This document shows, piece by piece, positions 42,481 to 51,567 of a stretch of DNA of 64,000 nucleotides. Source of the stretch: Actinomycetes bacterium (lineage in GTDB: Bacteria; Actinomycetota; Acidimicrobiia; Acidimicrobiales; JAAEMS01). Made by a program: the position numbers and the translations under genes. Location of the stretch: NCBI GenBank assembly GCA_024225275.1, contig JAAEMS010000279.1, forward strand, positions 1 through 64,000. Reading direction: 5' to 3'. The notes below the pieces were generated by a model that searched no databases, was not told the origin of the DNA, and saw only the letters and a program-made list of their open reading frames with translations. The number at the start of each line of letters is the position of its first letter. The first letter of the stretch is position 1.

Positions 42481-42521
42481 ATGAGGCGGATCGCGTCGCC
42501 AGTGACGCGATCCGCCTCGAG
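42481..42521. repeat. Intergenic palindromic repeat, copy 2
   Basis: 41-bp core with a perfect 15-bp stem GAGGCGGATCGCGTC/GACGCGATCCGCCTC. Unlike the other copies it lies between divergent genes, only 44 bp before the SixA-like start, so a terminator role alone does not explain it. Confidence 0.85.
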
Positions 42522-42564
42522 ATCGCAGAAGGAGCCGAACGGGTGGCTGCTACGCTCCCCGGCC

Positions 42565-43023
42565 GTGATCGTCTACCTCGTCCGCCACGCGGACGCCGGG
42601 GGCCGCCGACCCCGCGACTTCGACAGCAAACGACCCCTCAGCGACCGTGGGGCCGAACGGGCCCGCACCATCGCCGACGAGCTCCCCGCACCCACTCGCG
42701 TCGTGTCGAGCCCGGCTCTGCGCTGCCGCCAGACCGTCGAACCTCTGGCCGACCGTCACGGCCTGGTCGTCGAGGACGTCGACGAGCTGTTCGAGGGCAG
42801 CGACCCCCTCGACACCCTGGCCTGGCTACTCGGTCAGGAGACGGTTGGGCCTCTGGTGTGTTCCAGCCACGGCGACCTCATCCCCGAGCTGATCGACCAT
42901 GTCATCCACCACGGGGCCCTCAACGACGGGGCCCGTACCAGCTTCGCCAAAGGGTCGGTGTGGGAGCTGACCTTCGAGGCCGACACCTGCACGCGGGCCC
43001 GCTGTGTGTCCTCAGGAACCTGA
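42565..43023 (+). CDS. SixA-like phosphohistidine phosphatase
   Basis: 152 residues from GTG 42565: VIVYLVRHADAGGRRPRDFD with the catalytic RHA, RPLSDRGAERARTIADEL, VVSSPALRCRQTVEPLADRH and SSHGDLIPELIDHVI. SixA removes phosphate from phosphohistidine in HPt domains. TACGCT eight bases before the GTG suggests leaderless expression. Its stop overlaps the convergent ccmI stop by 12 bases. Confidence 0.85.
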   Translation: MIVYLVRHADAGGRRPRDFDSKRPLSDRGAERARTIADELPAPTRVVSSPALRCRQTVEPLADRHGLVVEDVDELFEGSDPLDTLAWLLGQETVGPLVCSSHGDLIPELIDHVIHHGALNDGARTSFAKGSVWELTFEADTCTRARCVSSGT

Positions 43024-43782
43024 GCCGTCGGCCAGGGCTTCGGCAATCCGGTCGCGAAGACCGAAGCTGTCGATGAGCTGAGTCATGTCGAGAGGCGGGT
43101 TACTGGCTTCGAAGACCTCGAGCTCAGCTTCCGCCTTCTCGGCGTCGCCCCCGGCCAGGGCCACGATGGCCCGGAAGGCCCGAGCATCGGGGAACTCGGG
43201 CTCGATTTCGATGGCCCGATCGAACTGGATCCACGCCAGGCCGGTCAGCTCATCGACCAGGGCCTGGTCGTCAGAGCCCCGGGTGGCCAGGTACAGGTAC
43301 CAACCCCGGTAGGTCACGGCCTCGACGTTCTCGGGGTCGGACTCGAGGATCCCGTCGAGACAGGGGATGGCCTCGGCCAGCTCACCCTGGCCGGCCAGGT
43401 TCTGGCAGTCGAACAGGGCCTGGCGGGGTGATTGGCGGATCTCACCGGTGATGGTGTCGCCCTCGCCCCGCTCGCCGGTGAACTGCACCAGCACTACTCC
43501 AGCCACCACCAGGCCGGCGACCGTAGCCGCCACCCAGGCCAGGGTGCGGACCCAGCTGGTCTCGGACTGTGTCCCCTCGAGGTCGAGATGGCGGTCCTCG
43601 ATGGAACGGATGACCGCCGCGGCACGCACCGTGTAGTCGTCGCGCAGAGTCTCGTAATCATCGGGCTCGAGATCACCAGCCTCGAACTCGACCTCCAAGT
43701 CATCGAGGGACCGGAGCAAGAAGTCACGTTCCTCCTCGAGGTCGGCCAGAGCGTCGAGATCGACCCCACGGGATGCCGTCAC
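43012..43782 (-). CDS. ccmI: CcmI-like TPR protein of cytochrome c maturation
   Basis: 256 residues: a cytoplasmic coiled-coil start (DALADLEEERDFLLRSLDDL), one membrane segment (VRTLAWVAATVAGLVVAGVV, about residues 78-100) and a periplasm-side TPR-like part (ALFDCQNLAGQGELAEAIPC, FDRAIEIEPEFPDARAFRAI). It fits CcmI/CycH, which presents apocytochrome c to CcmF/H. Identification rests partly on its place as last gene of the ccm operon; GTGA overlap with ccmH. Confidence 0.75.
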   Translation of the reverse strand: MTASRGVDLDALADLEEERDFLLRSLDDLEVEFEAGDLEPDDYETLRDDYTVRAAAVIRSIEDRHLDLEGTQSETSWVRTLAWVAATVAGLVVAGVVLVQFTGERGEGDTITGEIRQSPRQALFDCQNLAGQGELAEAIPCLDGILESDPENVEAVTYRGWYLYLATRGSDDQALVDELTGLAWIQFDRAIEIEPEFPDARAFRAIVALAGGDAEKAEAELEVFEASNPPLDMTQLIDSFGLRDRIAEALADGSGS

Positions 43783-44267
43783 CGGGCATCCTCGCCATCA
43801 TCGGGTTCGGCTTGGTGGCGACGGGCCTGCTCCACCAGGTCGCGGTCGGCGGCGGTAGGGGCTGCCGTCTCGGCCTCGCGCCAGGAACGGAAAGCCCACG
43901 CCAGACCGGCCAGACCGGCCAACAGCGCGACAATGGGCAGGATCCACACCAGGGCCACGAAGCCGGTCCTCTCCGGTTCGAGCAGTACCCGTCGGCCGTA
44001 GCTGAGAACCAATTGGTCGCGGATCTCGGCATCGGTGGCGCCCTCGTCGACCCGAACGGTGATGAACCGGCGAATGGTGTCAGCCACCGGGGCGTTCGAC
44101 TCGGCCACCGACTGGCCGTCGCATTCCGGGCAGGCGATCTGGCGCTGGAGACGTTCGGTGCGCTCGCCGGGGTCGGCCGGTCCATCGTCGCCGCCGGCGC
44201 CCCACAGCAGGGCCGCGACGAGTACGACCGCGAGGATCGCCCAGGGGGCCCAACGGCGCAGGTTCAC
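43779..44267 (-). CDS. ccmH: Cytochrome c maturation protein CcmH
   Basis: 162 residues with a signal-like N-terminal segment, the redox motif CPECDGQSVAESNAPVADTI near residue 41 (replacing the more common LVCQNQ context), VLSYGRRVLLEPERTG and a C-terminal membrane helix. CcmH reduces the apocytochrome cysteines before heme ligation. GTG start overlaps the ccmG stop. Confidence 0.88.
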   Translation of the reverse strand: MNLRRWAPWAILAVVLVAALLWGAGGDDGPADPGERTERLQRQIACPECDGQSVAESNAPVADTIRRFITVRVDEGATDAEIRDQLVLSYGRRVLLEPERTGFVALVWILPIVALLAGLAGLAWAFRSWREAETAAPTAADRDLVEQARRHQAEPDDGEDAR

Positions 44268-44830
44268 GAGTCAGGCTCCACATAGCTGTCGATGATGGCG
44301 TCGAGCTGATCGGCGGTGACCGAGCTGAACAGCTTCTGCACCACCACCCCGTTGGGAGCAACGATATAGGTCTCGGCGGCCTTGGTGACCTGGTAGCTCA
44401 CCGCCACTGAGCCATCGGTGTCGATCACCACCGGCCACTCGCCGCCCCGCTCGGCGAAGAACTCCCGAACGTCCTCGGGCTGGTCGATGTAGACGACACC
44501 AACCACCCGGCGGTCACCGGTGGCGACATGACGCTCGGAGAACTCGACCAGCTCCGGATGCTCTCGAATGCAGGGTGCACACCAGGTGGCGAAGAAGTTG
44601 ACGGCCACCCAGCTGCCCTGGAGGTCGTCGAGGTCGAAGGCGTGACCGTCGATGTCGGTGCTGACGATGGGCGGGGCCAACTCGCCGATCAGGTCTGCCC
44701 CCCTGAGCTCGTTCGAGGCGGTGTCGCGGGTGGCGAGCAGCACAACCAGCCCCAGCAGGGCAACCCCCACCACCGAGGCAATCACTCGGGCCGACGGGCC
44801 CCGGGGCCGATCAGGAGAGGGATCGGTCAT
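44264..44830 (-). CDS. ccmG: Thiol:disulfide oxidoreductase CcmG/DsbE
   Basis: 188-residue membrane-anchored thioredoxin: helix ARVIASVVGVALLGLVVLLA at about 15-34, then VAVNFFATWCAPCIREHPEL with the CAPC active site and VVYIDQPEDVREFFAERGG. It keeps the CcmH/apocytochrome thiols reduced outside the membrane. ATG 44830 is in an ATGA overlap with ccmF. Confidence 0.9.
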   Translation of the reverse strand: MTDPSPDRPRGPSARVIASVVGVALLGLVVLLATRDTASNELRGADLIGELAPPIVSTDIDGHAFDLDDLQGSWVAVNFFATWCAPCIREHPELVEFSERHVATGDRRVVGVVYIDQPEDVREFFAERGGEWPVVIDTDGSVAVSYQVTKAAETYIVAPNGVVVQKLFSSVTADQLDAIIDSYVEPDS

Positions 44831-46806
44831 GACTGGGGAATGAGAGGCTCGGCGTCGGGTACCGGAGCCGAGACCGGATCGGTGCCCCGGCGGCGCCGGC
44901 CCGGGAAGGCCGACAACACGGTACCGAGCCCCATGATCAGGCCACCGGTCCAGATCCATGTGACGAGGGGCTGGACGATGACCCGCACCAACACTGAGCC
45001 CTGGGGACCCGACGGCTCTTCGATCAGGGACAGGTAGATGTCCTCGCGGAAGCCCGGTCGGACCGACGGCGTACCAATGATCTGCCCACTGACGATGAAG
45101 CGGCTGAGGGTCGGCTCGTACACACCGCTGGAGCCCACCTGGATCTGGGCCGCCACCTCGACCTTCTCTTCGTGCTGGGTCTCGGTGGAGCCGATGGCGG
45201 TCAGGGTGTGGCCGGCAACCTCGGTCGACTCACCGGGCTCGAGGCGCACGACCCGATCGGTGAGAAACGAGGACGAGGCGGCGAGGCCAACCGCCACGAG
45301 TACGACTCCGAGATGGACGATCATGCCCCCATTGGCCCGGCCCACGAAGCCCCGCCAGCCCTGGCGGCGGCTGGCCAGCACCAGCTGACGCAGAGCGGAA
45401 CCGGCAGCGAAGCCGCCCAGGCCGAAAGCGATCAGCGGAGCGACACCGCGGGCTCCGATGACCACTGAGAGCACGACGGCCGCCACCCCGATCCACGCCG
45501 GCCAGCGCAATCGGTCGGCCAGGATCTCGCCCGATGCCTTGCGCCACGGCAGCATCGGAGCCACGGCCATGAGGAACAGCAGGCTCATGCCGATGGGCAT
45601 GGTCATCCGGTCGAAGTAGGGGGTGCCGACCGAGATCTCATCGCCCTTGACAGCTTCGACCAACAAGGGGAACACAGTGCCCAGGAGTACGACGAAGGCG
45701 AAGGCCGCGAACAGCACATTGTTGGCCAGGAACGCACCCTCGCGAGAGATCGGCGAGTCGATACGACCCGGGGCCCGGAGCCGATCCCCCCGCCAGGCAA
45801 TGAGGCCCACCGGTACCGCGATGGTGGCGGCGAAGAGGCCGAGGAGGGCAGGGCCGATACCGGACTCGGAGAAGGCATGGACCGAGGCGATCACACCCGA
45901 CCGGGTGAGAAAGGTGCCCAGGATGGTCAGCGAGAACGTGGCACACAGCAGGGACAGGTTCCAGACCCGCAGCATGCCCCGCCGTTCCTGGACCATGACC
46001 GAGTGGATGTACGCGGTGCCGGTCAGCCAGGGCAGGAACGAGGCGTTCTCGACCGGGTCCCACGCCCAGTAGCCACCCCAACCAAGCACCTCATAGCTCC
46101 ACCAGGCCCCGAGCACGATGCCCACGGTGAGAAACCCCCACGCGATGAGAGTCCACCGCCGGGTGGCCACCAACCATCCTTCACCCAGCCGGCCGGTGAC
46201 CAGGGCCCCGATGGCGAAGGCGAACGGCACGGTGAAACCCACGTAGCCCAGGTAGAGCATGGGTGGGTGGAAGGCCATGAGAGGGTGGTTCTGGAGCAGG
46301 GGGTGGGGCCCGGGCCCGTCGTAGCCGGGCGGTGGCGACACCACACCGAAGGGGTTGGCGGGTCCGATCATGAGGGCGAAGAAGAACGCCGCCACCAGGA
46401 ACATGGTGACGAGAGCCCAGGCCATGAGGGGGTCGGTGAGCCGGTCGCGGAAGCGGAAGATGACCGCCACCAGGTAGGCGACCAGGATCAGGGACCACAG
46501 GATGATCGAACCCTCTAGCGCCCCCCACAGGGTGGCGAAGTTGTAGAGGGCCGGTGTGCGGCTCGATCCGTGATCAGCCACGAAGTCCACCGTGAAGTCA
46601 CGGGTGATCAGTGCCCGTTCCATGGCCACCGCAGCGATGAAAGCACCCACCAACGCCACCACCGCATGGCTGCGGACAGCCCTCATGAGGTGGGGTTTGC
46701 GCTGGACCACCGACACCACCGCGGTAGCCGCGCCCACCAATGACGCGGAGAGCCCGAGTACCACTCCCCCGGCCCCGAGCTGGCTGTTGAGGCCGGCCAG
46801 GATCAC
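44827..46806 (-). CDS. ccmF: Cytochrome c heme lyase subunit CcmF
   Basis: 659-residue polytopic protein of the heme-handling family. The tryptophan-rich heme motif is GWGGYWAWDPVENASFLPWL, with conserved histidines in the neighbouring loops (QNHPLMAFHPPMLYLGYVGF, SVMVQERRGMLRVWNLSLL). A large external domain precedes the last helix (about residues 520-620). CcmF joins heme from CcmE to apocytochrome c. GTG start in a GTGA overlap with ccmE. Confidence 0.93.
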   Translation of the reverse strand: MILAGLNSQLGAGGVVLGLSASLVGAATAVVSVVQRKPHLMRAVRSHAVVALVGAFIAAVAMERALITRDFTVDFVADHGSSRTPALYNFATLWGALEGSIILWSLILVAYLVAVIFRFRDRLTDPLMAWALVTMFLVAAFFFALMIGPANPFGVVSPPPGYDGPGPHPLLQNHPLMAFHPPMLYLGYVGFTVPFAFAIGALVTGRLGEGWLVATRRWTLIAWGFLTVGIVLGAWWSYEVLGWGGYWAWDPVENASFLPWLTGTAYIHSVMVQERRGMLRVWNLSLLCATFSLTILGTFLTRSGVIASVHAFSESGIGPALLGLFAATIAVPVGLIAWRGDRLRAPGRIDSPISREGAFLANNVLFAAFAFVVLLGTVFPLLVEAVKGDEISVGTPYFDRMTMPIGMSLLFLMAVAPMLPWRKASGEILADRLRWPAWIGVAAVVLSVVIGARGVAPLIAFGLGGFAAGSALRQLVLASRRQGWRGFVGRANGGMIVHLGVVLVAVGLAASSSFLTDRVVRLEPGESTEVAGHTLTAIGSTETQHEEKVEVAAQIQVGSSGVYEPTLSRFIVSGQIIGTPSVRPGFREDIYLSLIEEPSGPQGSVLVRVIVQPLVTWIWTGGLIMGLGTVLSAFPGRRRRGTDPVSAPVPDAEPLIPQS

Positions 46807-47336
46807 CTAGAGCACCCCGGAGGGAAGTCACTCTCGCGGTGGATGCGGTCGTCGTTTTCGGCCACGTACTCCTCTGAGTGCTTCACCAGGATGCGGTCGC
46901 TGGCGTACCCTGGGCCGGCCCAGGCCCCTTCGAGCACCACCGGTTGTCCCGGTTCGAACAATTCAGGCGGGTCACCGACATGGGAGACATCGGCATGAGC
47001 TCCGGCCCACGCGATCGTGAAGGTGACCGTGCCATCGGCGACCGTCTCAGGCTCCGAACAGACAATGCCCTGGATCCGGAAGCGGGCGTCGCCGAGGTCG
47101 GCCTTCAACTCGACCGCCTCGTCGACATTGTGGAAGAACAAGCTGGCGCTGCCAAGACCCCGATAGACGACGAAACCAAGGGCGACCAGCAACACCCCGA
47201 GCACGAGCACGCTGCCCCCCTTGAAGCGTCTCCCCCCTCGGACCTTGGTGGTGCGGGGCGAGAGGTCGAGCTCGGTGGCGTCGGCGGACTCGGCGTCGTC
47301 GAGGCGGGAGTCGAGGGGGTCGCGGGGAGTGGTCAA
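46803..47336 (-). CDS. ccmE: Heme chaperone CcmE
   Basis: 177 residues: a cytoplasmic start, a membrane segment (GGSVLVLGVLLVALGFVVYR, about 40-59), then the OB-fold with the heme-binding HxxxY pair H153-Y157 in LVKHSEEYVAEN. The start is taken as TTG 47336: it overlaps the ccmD stop (TTGA) and has GGAGGAGG six bases upstream, whereas the GTG at 47342 abuts that site. It accepts heme from CcmABCD and passes it to CcmF. Confidence 0.88.
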   Translation of the reverse strand: MTTPRDPLDSRLDDAESADATELDLSPRTTKVRGGRRFKGGSVLVLGVLLVALGFVVYRGLGSASLFFHNVDEAVELKADLGDARFRIQGIVCSEPETVADGTVTFTIAWAGAHADVSHVGDPPELFEPGQPVVLEGAWAGPGYASDRILVKHSEEYVAENDDRIHRESDFPPGCSR

Positions 47337-47467
47337 CTCCACCTCCTCCGCTCGGGCGGTACGTGGCCCGAGAGCCGGCGGCCCCTGACCAGGACCCACA
47401 GGGTGTAGGCACCAAGACCGCCGAGGCCGACGATCCAGCTGGACAGCACGAAACCGAGATGGGTCAT
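47333..47467 (-). CDS. ccmD: CcmD-like small membrane protein
   Basis: A 44-residue ORF starting at ATG 47467 in an ATGA overlap with ccmC. It has one membrane helix (FVLSSWIVGLGGLGAYTLWV) and a basic end (LVRGRRLSGHVPPERRRW), the layout of CcmD, which helps release heme-loaded CcmE from CcmC. It fills exactly the gap between ccmC and ccmE and is easily missed because of its size. Confidence 0.8.
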   Translation of the reverse strand: MTHLGFVLSSWIVGLGGLGAYTLWVLVRGRRLSGHVPPERRRWS

Positions 47468-48219
47468 GAGCGGCTCTCCTGGAAGGCTTCGGCCCGTCGT
47501 TCGGCGATGGCGTCGTCGAGGCCCCTTTCGGCGAGCTGGCGCTCGAGCCAGATGACCCGGAACCGGTGCATGAGCAGCCAGGCATAGACCATGGTGAACA
47601 CGATCATGCCCAGGAAGAGGCTGAACAGCATCTGGTCGTCGAGGGTGGCGTCGACCCGCGAAACGGTGGCCGATTGGTGGAGGCTACGCCACCAATCGAC
47701 GGAGAAATGGATGATGGGAACGTTGATGGCGGCCAGCAGCGCCACTATGGCGGCCCGCCGGGATCCAACCGTCGGATCGGGCGACGAGGTCCGCATGGCC
47801 AGGTAGCCCAGCAACATGATGAAGAGCAGCGAGGTGCTGGTGAGACGGGCGTCCCACACCCAGTAGGCACCCCAGGTGGGTTTGCCCCACATCATCCCGG
47901 TGAACAGGTTGATGGCTACGAACAGGGCCCCCAGTTCGGCCGAGGCGGCCGCGATGAGATCACCGAATTCACTCTCCTTCCACAGATAGAACACCGAGCC
48001 GACCGCGGTGACCATCACGGCCAGGTAGGCCACGATGGCGGCCGGTACATGGATGTACATGATCCGGACCGAGTCCTTCTGGGCGGCGTCAGCCGGGCTG
48101 AAGACGAAGGCGAACAGCACCAACAACACGAGGCCGGCGACGGTGACCACGCCGAGGCGGCGGCTACCCGACGAACCGGTGTGCAGAGGGGGGCTGGGCG
48201 CTGGGTTGGTGACGGTCAC
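47464..48219 (-). CDS. ccmC: Heme exporter subunit CcmC
   Basis: 251 residues, six membrane segments. The WWD motif is TWGAYWVWDARLTSTSLLFI, with histidines in MYIHVPAAIVAYLAV and IHFSVDWWRSLHQ. CcmC loads heme onto CcmE. Start GTG 48219 is fixed by the GTGA overlap with ccmB; upstream codons lie inside ccmB in another frame. Confidence 0.92.
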   Translation of the reverse strand: MTVTNPAPSPPLHTGSSGSRRLGVVTVAGLVLLVLFAFVFSPADAAQKDSVRIMYIHVPAAIVAYLAVMVTAVGSVFYLWKESEFGDLIAAASAELGALFVAINLFTGMMWGKPTWGAYWVWDARLTSTSLLFIMLLGYLAMRTSSPDPTVGSRRAAIVALLAAINVPIIHFSVDWWRSLHQSATVSRVDATLDDQMLFSLFLGMIVFTMVYAWLLMHRFRVIWLERQLAERGLDDAIAERRAEAFQESRS

Positions 48220-48905
48220 GACTCCTCCAGGAGGGTGCCGAAGGACAGCACTCCTACAGCGGTGTAGACGATGGCGAACACACCAAGCAAGGCGGCCCAC
48301 CCCCAACCATCGGACGAGGAGCCGGCGAGAGCGGCCTCGAAGGCCTGGGTGGCCCCGATGAGCACAGGAGCCAGGACAGGGAACAACAGGATGGGCATCA
48401 GCGTTTCACGCACCCGAAGGCCGGCCGCCAGGACGCCGTAGAGCGTACCGGCGGAAGCGATCCCCGCCGTCGCGGCCAGGGCGGTTGCCCCGATGAGGAG
48501 TATTCCCCGCACCGTCACGTCGTAGAGCAGGACAGCACCGACCCCGAGGATGACCTCGAGGGCGAGCAGCTGGACGATCACGGCTCCGGCCTTGCCCAGG
48601 AATATGCCGGCTGGATCGAGGCCGCTCAGGCGGAGCCCGTCGCGATTGGCGTCGGCCGCCTCGACGGTGAACGCCCTCTGGAGAGCCAGCAGACCGGCGA
48701 AGAGAACGGTGATCCAGAACAGACCGGGAGCGGCGATGTCGAGGACGGTGCGATCCTCGCCGCTGATGCGCAAACCCGGATCGATGGCGAAGGCGAACAG
48801 GACCAGGACGAGAAGGGCGAACGGGGTGACCTGATTGGTGGTGACCCGGGACCTCATCTCGATGCGCAGGTCCTTGCCCAGGACCAGCCGGGCGTCACGA
48901 AGCAT
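48216..48905 (-). CDS. ccmB: Heme ABC transporter permease CcmB
   Basis: 229 residues, about six hydrophobic segments: ARLVLGKDLRIEMRSRVTTN, LFWITVLFAGLLALQRAF and LLFPVLAPVLIGATQAFEAA match CcmB. ATG 48905 has GAGGG six bases upstream; GTG 48911 is possible. It overlaps the end of ccmA by 11 bases. With CcmA it forms the ABC unit that releases holo-CcmE. Confidence 0.9.
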   Translation of the reverse strand: MLRDARLVLGKDLRIEMRSRVTTNQVTPFALLVLVLFAFAIDPGLRISGEDRTVLDIAAPGLFWITVLFAGLLALQRAFTVEAADANRDGLRLSGLDPAGIFLGKAGAVIVQLLALEVILGVGAVLLYDVTVRGILLIGATALAATAGIASAGTLYGVLAAGLRVRETLMPILLFPVLAPVLIGATQAFEAALAGSSSDGWGWAALLGVFAIVYTAVGVLSFGTLLEES

Positions 48906-49563
48906 CGTCACCCTCTACCTGCTCGTCGGCCACCACGGTTCCACCGGCAATGGTGACGATCCGGTGGGCCAGACTCTCGGCCCGGTCGAGCTCGTGGGAG
49001 GCCACCAGGACGGTCGCTCCTGTTCGTGCTGCCTGGCCGACCAGCCCGTCGAGCAGGTCGCGACCGGCTCGATCGAGCCCCGCGTGAGGCTCGTCGAGTA
49101 GCCACAGCTCGGGCCGCCGGGCCAGAAGGATGGCGATGGCGGTGCGTCGACGCTGCCCGGCCGAGAGCCGCGACACCCCGACATCCGCGAGGCGCCCGTC
49201 GAGTCCCATGACCGCGAGCCCATTGGCGATGTCGTCGTCACCAGCGCCGGTGGCCCGACCCCAGAACCGCACATTGTCGGTGACCGTCAGTTCGTCGTAG
49301 AGGCTGGTGGCATGCCCCAGCAGCCCCACGTGGGCCCGGACCTTCCCACGATCGGCCAACAGATCGTGGCCCAACACCTCGGCCTGGCCCGACACCACCG
49401 GGACGAGGCCGGCGCAGGCCCGCAGCAATGTGGACTTGCCGGCCCCGTTGGGCCCTTTGAGCAAGACGATCTCGCCCCGGTCAACCTCGAGATCGACGCC
49501 GGCGAGGGCTGGGAAACGGCCCAGTACTGATACGGCATCTCGTAGCAGCACCGCGGGTCCCAT
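48895..49563 (-). CDS. ccmA: Heme ABC transporter ATPase CcmA
   Basis: 222-residue single ABC cassette: VLLKGPNGAGKSTLLRACAG (Walker A), RLSAGQRRRTAIAILLARRP (signature), LWLLDEPHAGLDRAGRDLLD (Walker B) and the switch His in VLVASHELDRAES. First gene of the ccm operon; divergent from the sortase gene with an 82-bp gap that should hold both promoters. Confidence 0.92.
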   Translation of the reverse strand: MGPAVLLRDAVSVLGRFPALAGVDLEVDRGEIVLLKGPNGAGKSTLLRACAGLVPVVSGQAEVLGHDLLADRGKVRAHVGLLGHATSLYDELTVTDNVRFWGRATGAGDDDIANGLAVMGLDGRLADVGVSRLSAGQRRRTAIAILLARRPELWLLDEPHAGLDRAGRDLLDGLVGQAARTGATVLVASHELDRAESLAHRIVTIAGGTVVADEQVEGDDAS

Positions 49564-49645
49564 GAGGAGGTGAGCGTACCGGTGCCGACGGTTCAGGAGG
49601 TAGCCGCCGCCTCACGGTGAGCGGTCTCGTGCCGAAGTAGAGGGT

Positions 49646-50947
49646 GTGAGGGAGTCCCAAGATATCGCCGCGCTCCGGGAGCAACTGCGCGAAGGCCGAA
49701 GGAAGACAACCCCGAGGCGGCCGACCGAGCCCTCACCCGACCGGTACGCTCCTCATCACTACCCTGCCCCGGAGGTGGTCATTCCCGTGTGGGCCCGGAG
49801 GCTCGGCCGCGTCGGCCGCGTCATGATCGCGTCAGGCGTCTTGATTCTTCTCTTCGTCGCCTACCAGTTGTACGGCACCGGCTTGGCCGAGGCGCGGGCC
49901 CAAGACGACCTGTCGTCGAGCTTCGAGGATCGCCAGGCCCTTCTCGCCGACGCGCTCGACCTCGACCCCAGCACCGTCGAGGCCAGCCCTTCCACCACCA
50001 ACACCCCAACGGCCCCCACCGGCGCCACCACCACGACAGCCCCCCTACCCACACCGGACACCACCCCAACGACCGCATCCGTTCTTCCCCTGCTCACCCC
50101 CGAGGCCGTCGACGCCCTGTACCCGGCCGACGGTGAGGTCCTCGGGCGCCTGTTCATCCCCGCCATCGGAGTCGACAAATTCTTCGTCGAGGGCACGTCG
50201 GTGGGTGACCTCAAGAAGGGTCCTGGCCACTACCGGTCCAGCCCCTTGCCCGGCCAGCCCGGCAATGCGTCGATCGCCGGCCACCGCACCACCTGGGGCC
50301 AACCCTTCCACGACGTCGACAAACTCCAGCCCGGCGACGACATCGTGGTCGAGACCCTCCAGGGCATCTTCACCTACCGGGTCATGGCCCAGGACGACGG
50401 TGAGGGAGGCGAGCTCGGCCACCACATCGTGACGCCCCGCCAGATCGAGGTTCTCAACGACTTCGACGACAACCGACTGACCCTCACCGCCTGCCACCCG
50501 AAGTTCAGCGCTCGCCAGCGCATCATCGTGGTGGCCGAACTGGTGGGAGAACCGGCCCTGTCGGTACCCCGATCCGTCGCCGACGACGCCGACGACAAGC
50601 TCGGCGCCGACGAGGCCAACCAGGGCGACACCACCGACACCACCGACCTGGGAGCAGTGACCAGCGACGACGCACCCGACGGCGACGGCACCTCCGAGGT
50701 GGCATCCAGCGAGTCGATCACCGCGGCTCCCAACCTGGACGAAGGCCTGGGCTGGGACCGCTCGGCCCTGCCCATCGCCATCATCTGGGGCCTGATCGCG
50801 GGCGCCATCTGGTTCGCCACCTGGTGGATTTCGCGACCCAGGGAAGGTTGGCGTCGGGCCGCTCCCTACGGCTTGGGCGGGCCGGTCTTCTTCATCGCTC
50901 TCTGGTTCTGTTTTGTTGGCCTCGACCAGTTCCTGCCGGCCTATTGA
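49646..50947 (+). CDS. Class E-type sortase
   Basis: 433 residues. A basic cytoplasmic start, a membrane segment (VGRVMIASGVLILLFVAYQL), a Thr/Pro-rich stalk, the sortase barrel and a C-terminal pair of hydrophobic segments. The catalytic triad is visible as His in IAGHRTTWGQPFHDVDKL, Cys in LTLTACHPKFSARQRI and the Arg of that motif. Sortases join LPxTG-type proteins to the wall. The Asp-rich region between barrel and C-terminal helices is unusual. No sorting-signal substrate was recognised nearby. Confidence 0.85.
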   Translation: MRESQDIAALREQLREGRRKTTPRRPTEPSPDRYAPHHYPAPEVVIPVWARRLGRVGRVMIASGVLILLFVAYQLYGTGLAEARAQDDLSSSFEDRQALLADALDLDPSTVEASPSTTNTPTAPTGATTTTAPLPTPDTTPTTASVLPLLTPEAVDALYPADGEVLGRLFIPAIGVDKFFVEGTSVGDLKKGPGHYRSSPLPGQPGNASIAGHRTTWGQPFHDVDKLQPGDDIVVETLQGIFTYRVMAQDDGEGGELGHHIVTPRQIEVLNDFDDNRLTLTACHPKFSARQRIIVVAELVGEPALSVPRSVADDADDKLGADEANQGDTTDTTDLGAVTSDDAPDGDGTSEVASSESITAAPNLDEGLGWDRSALPIAIIWGLIAGAIWFATWWISRPREGWRRAAPYGLGGPVFFIALWFCFVGLDQFLPAY

Positions 50948-50991
50948 CCCACCGGGTCGCCCTCGGCCAACTCGCCGCCCATACTGGGCAC

Positions 50992-51567
50992 GTGCCTCCC
51001 CTGGTCTCCATCGTCGTGCTGACCGCCCTTGTGCTGATGTCGTGCTCATCGGGGTCTGATGCACCGGTGACGGACGACTCCGACGGTGACGACGAGACGA
51101 CCGGCGAGACCCTGCCGCCAGTGGAGGACCTGGTCGACAAGGGTCAGGCCCTGTCAGTTCGGAACCTTCAGCTCGGCCACTGCTGGGTGGGTTCGTCCTT
51201 CGACGACGCCGATGCCCTCACCAAGTTGGTGACCGTGACCGATTGTGGGCAGCCCCACCAGGCCGAGGTGTACTCGGTCGTGTGTCTCGGTACCTTCGAC
51301 GATGACCTGATCATCGTGCCCTGCGGGCACGAGACCGTTCCCCTGGACTACCCCGGAGAGGCGATGCTCGACCATATGGCCAACGAGGCCTGCCTCGAGG
51401 GCTTCGAGCCGTTCGTCGGCGTCGAGTACTCCGTGTCCACGGTCGACTACGTGAGCTTCGTCCCCGGGGAGTCGGCTTGGGCGAGCGGCGACCGGACCAT
51501 CGTGTGCAGCCTGATCGAGGATGATGCCTCAGCAATCCGTGACTCCCTCCTCGGAGCCAAACGATGA
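50992..51567 (+). CDS. Septum-formation-domain lipoprotein 1
   Basis: 191 residues from GTG 50992. The signal peptide ends in lipobox ALVLMSC (Cys17). The domain repeats the family motif VTVTDCGQPHQAEVYSVV and has ACLEGFEPFVGVEYSVS, as in the actinobacterial 'septum formation' proteins (Pfam Septum_form). Cysteines suggest disulfides outside the cell. CATACT six bases before the start suggests leaderless transcription. The stop TGA overlaps the first ATG of the tandem array that follows. Paralogous to the gene at 51728. Confidence 0.72.
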   Translation: MPPLVSIVVLTALVLMSCSSGSDAPVTDDSDGDDETTGETLPPVEDLVDKGQALSVRNLQLGHCWVGSSFDDADALTKLVTVTDCGQPHQAEVYSVVCLGTFDDDLIIVPCGHETVPLDYPGEAMLDHMANEACLEGFEPFVGVEYSVSTVDYVSFVPGESAWASGDRTIVCSLIEDDASAIRDSLLGAKR

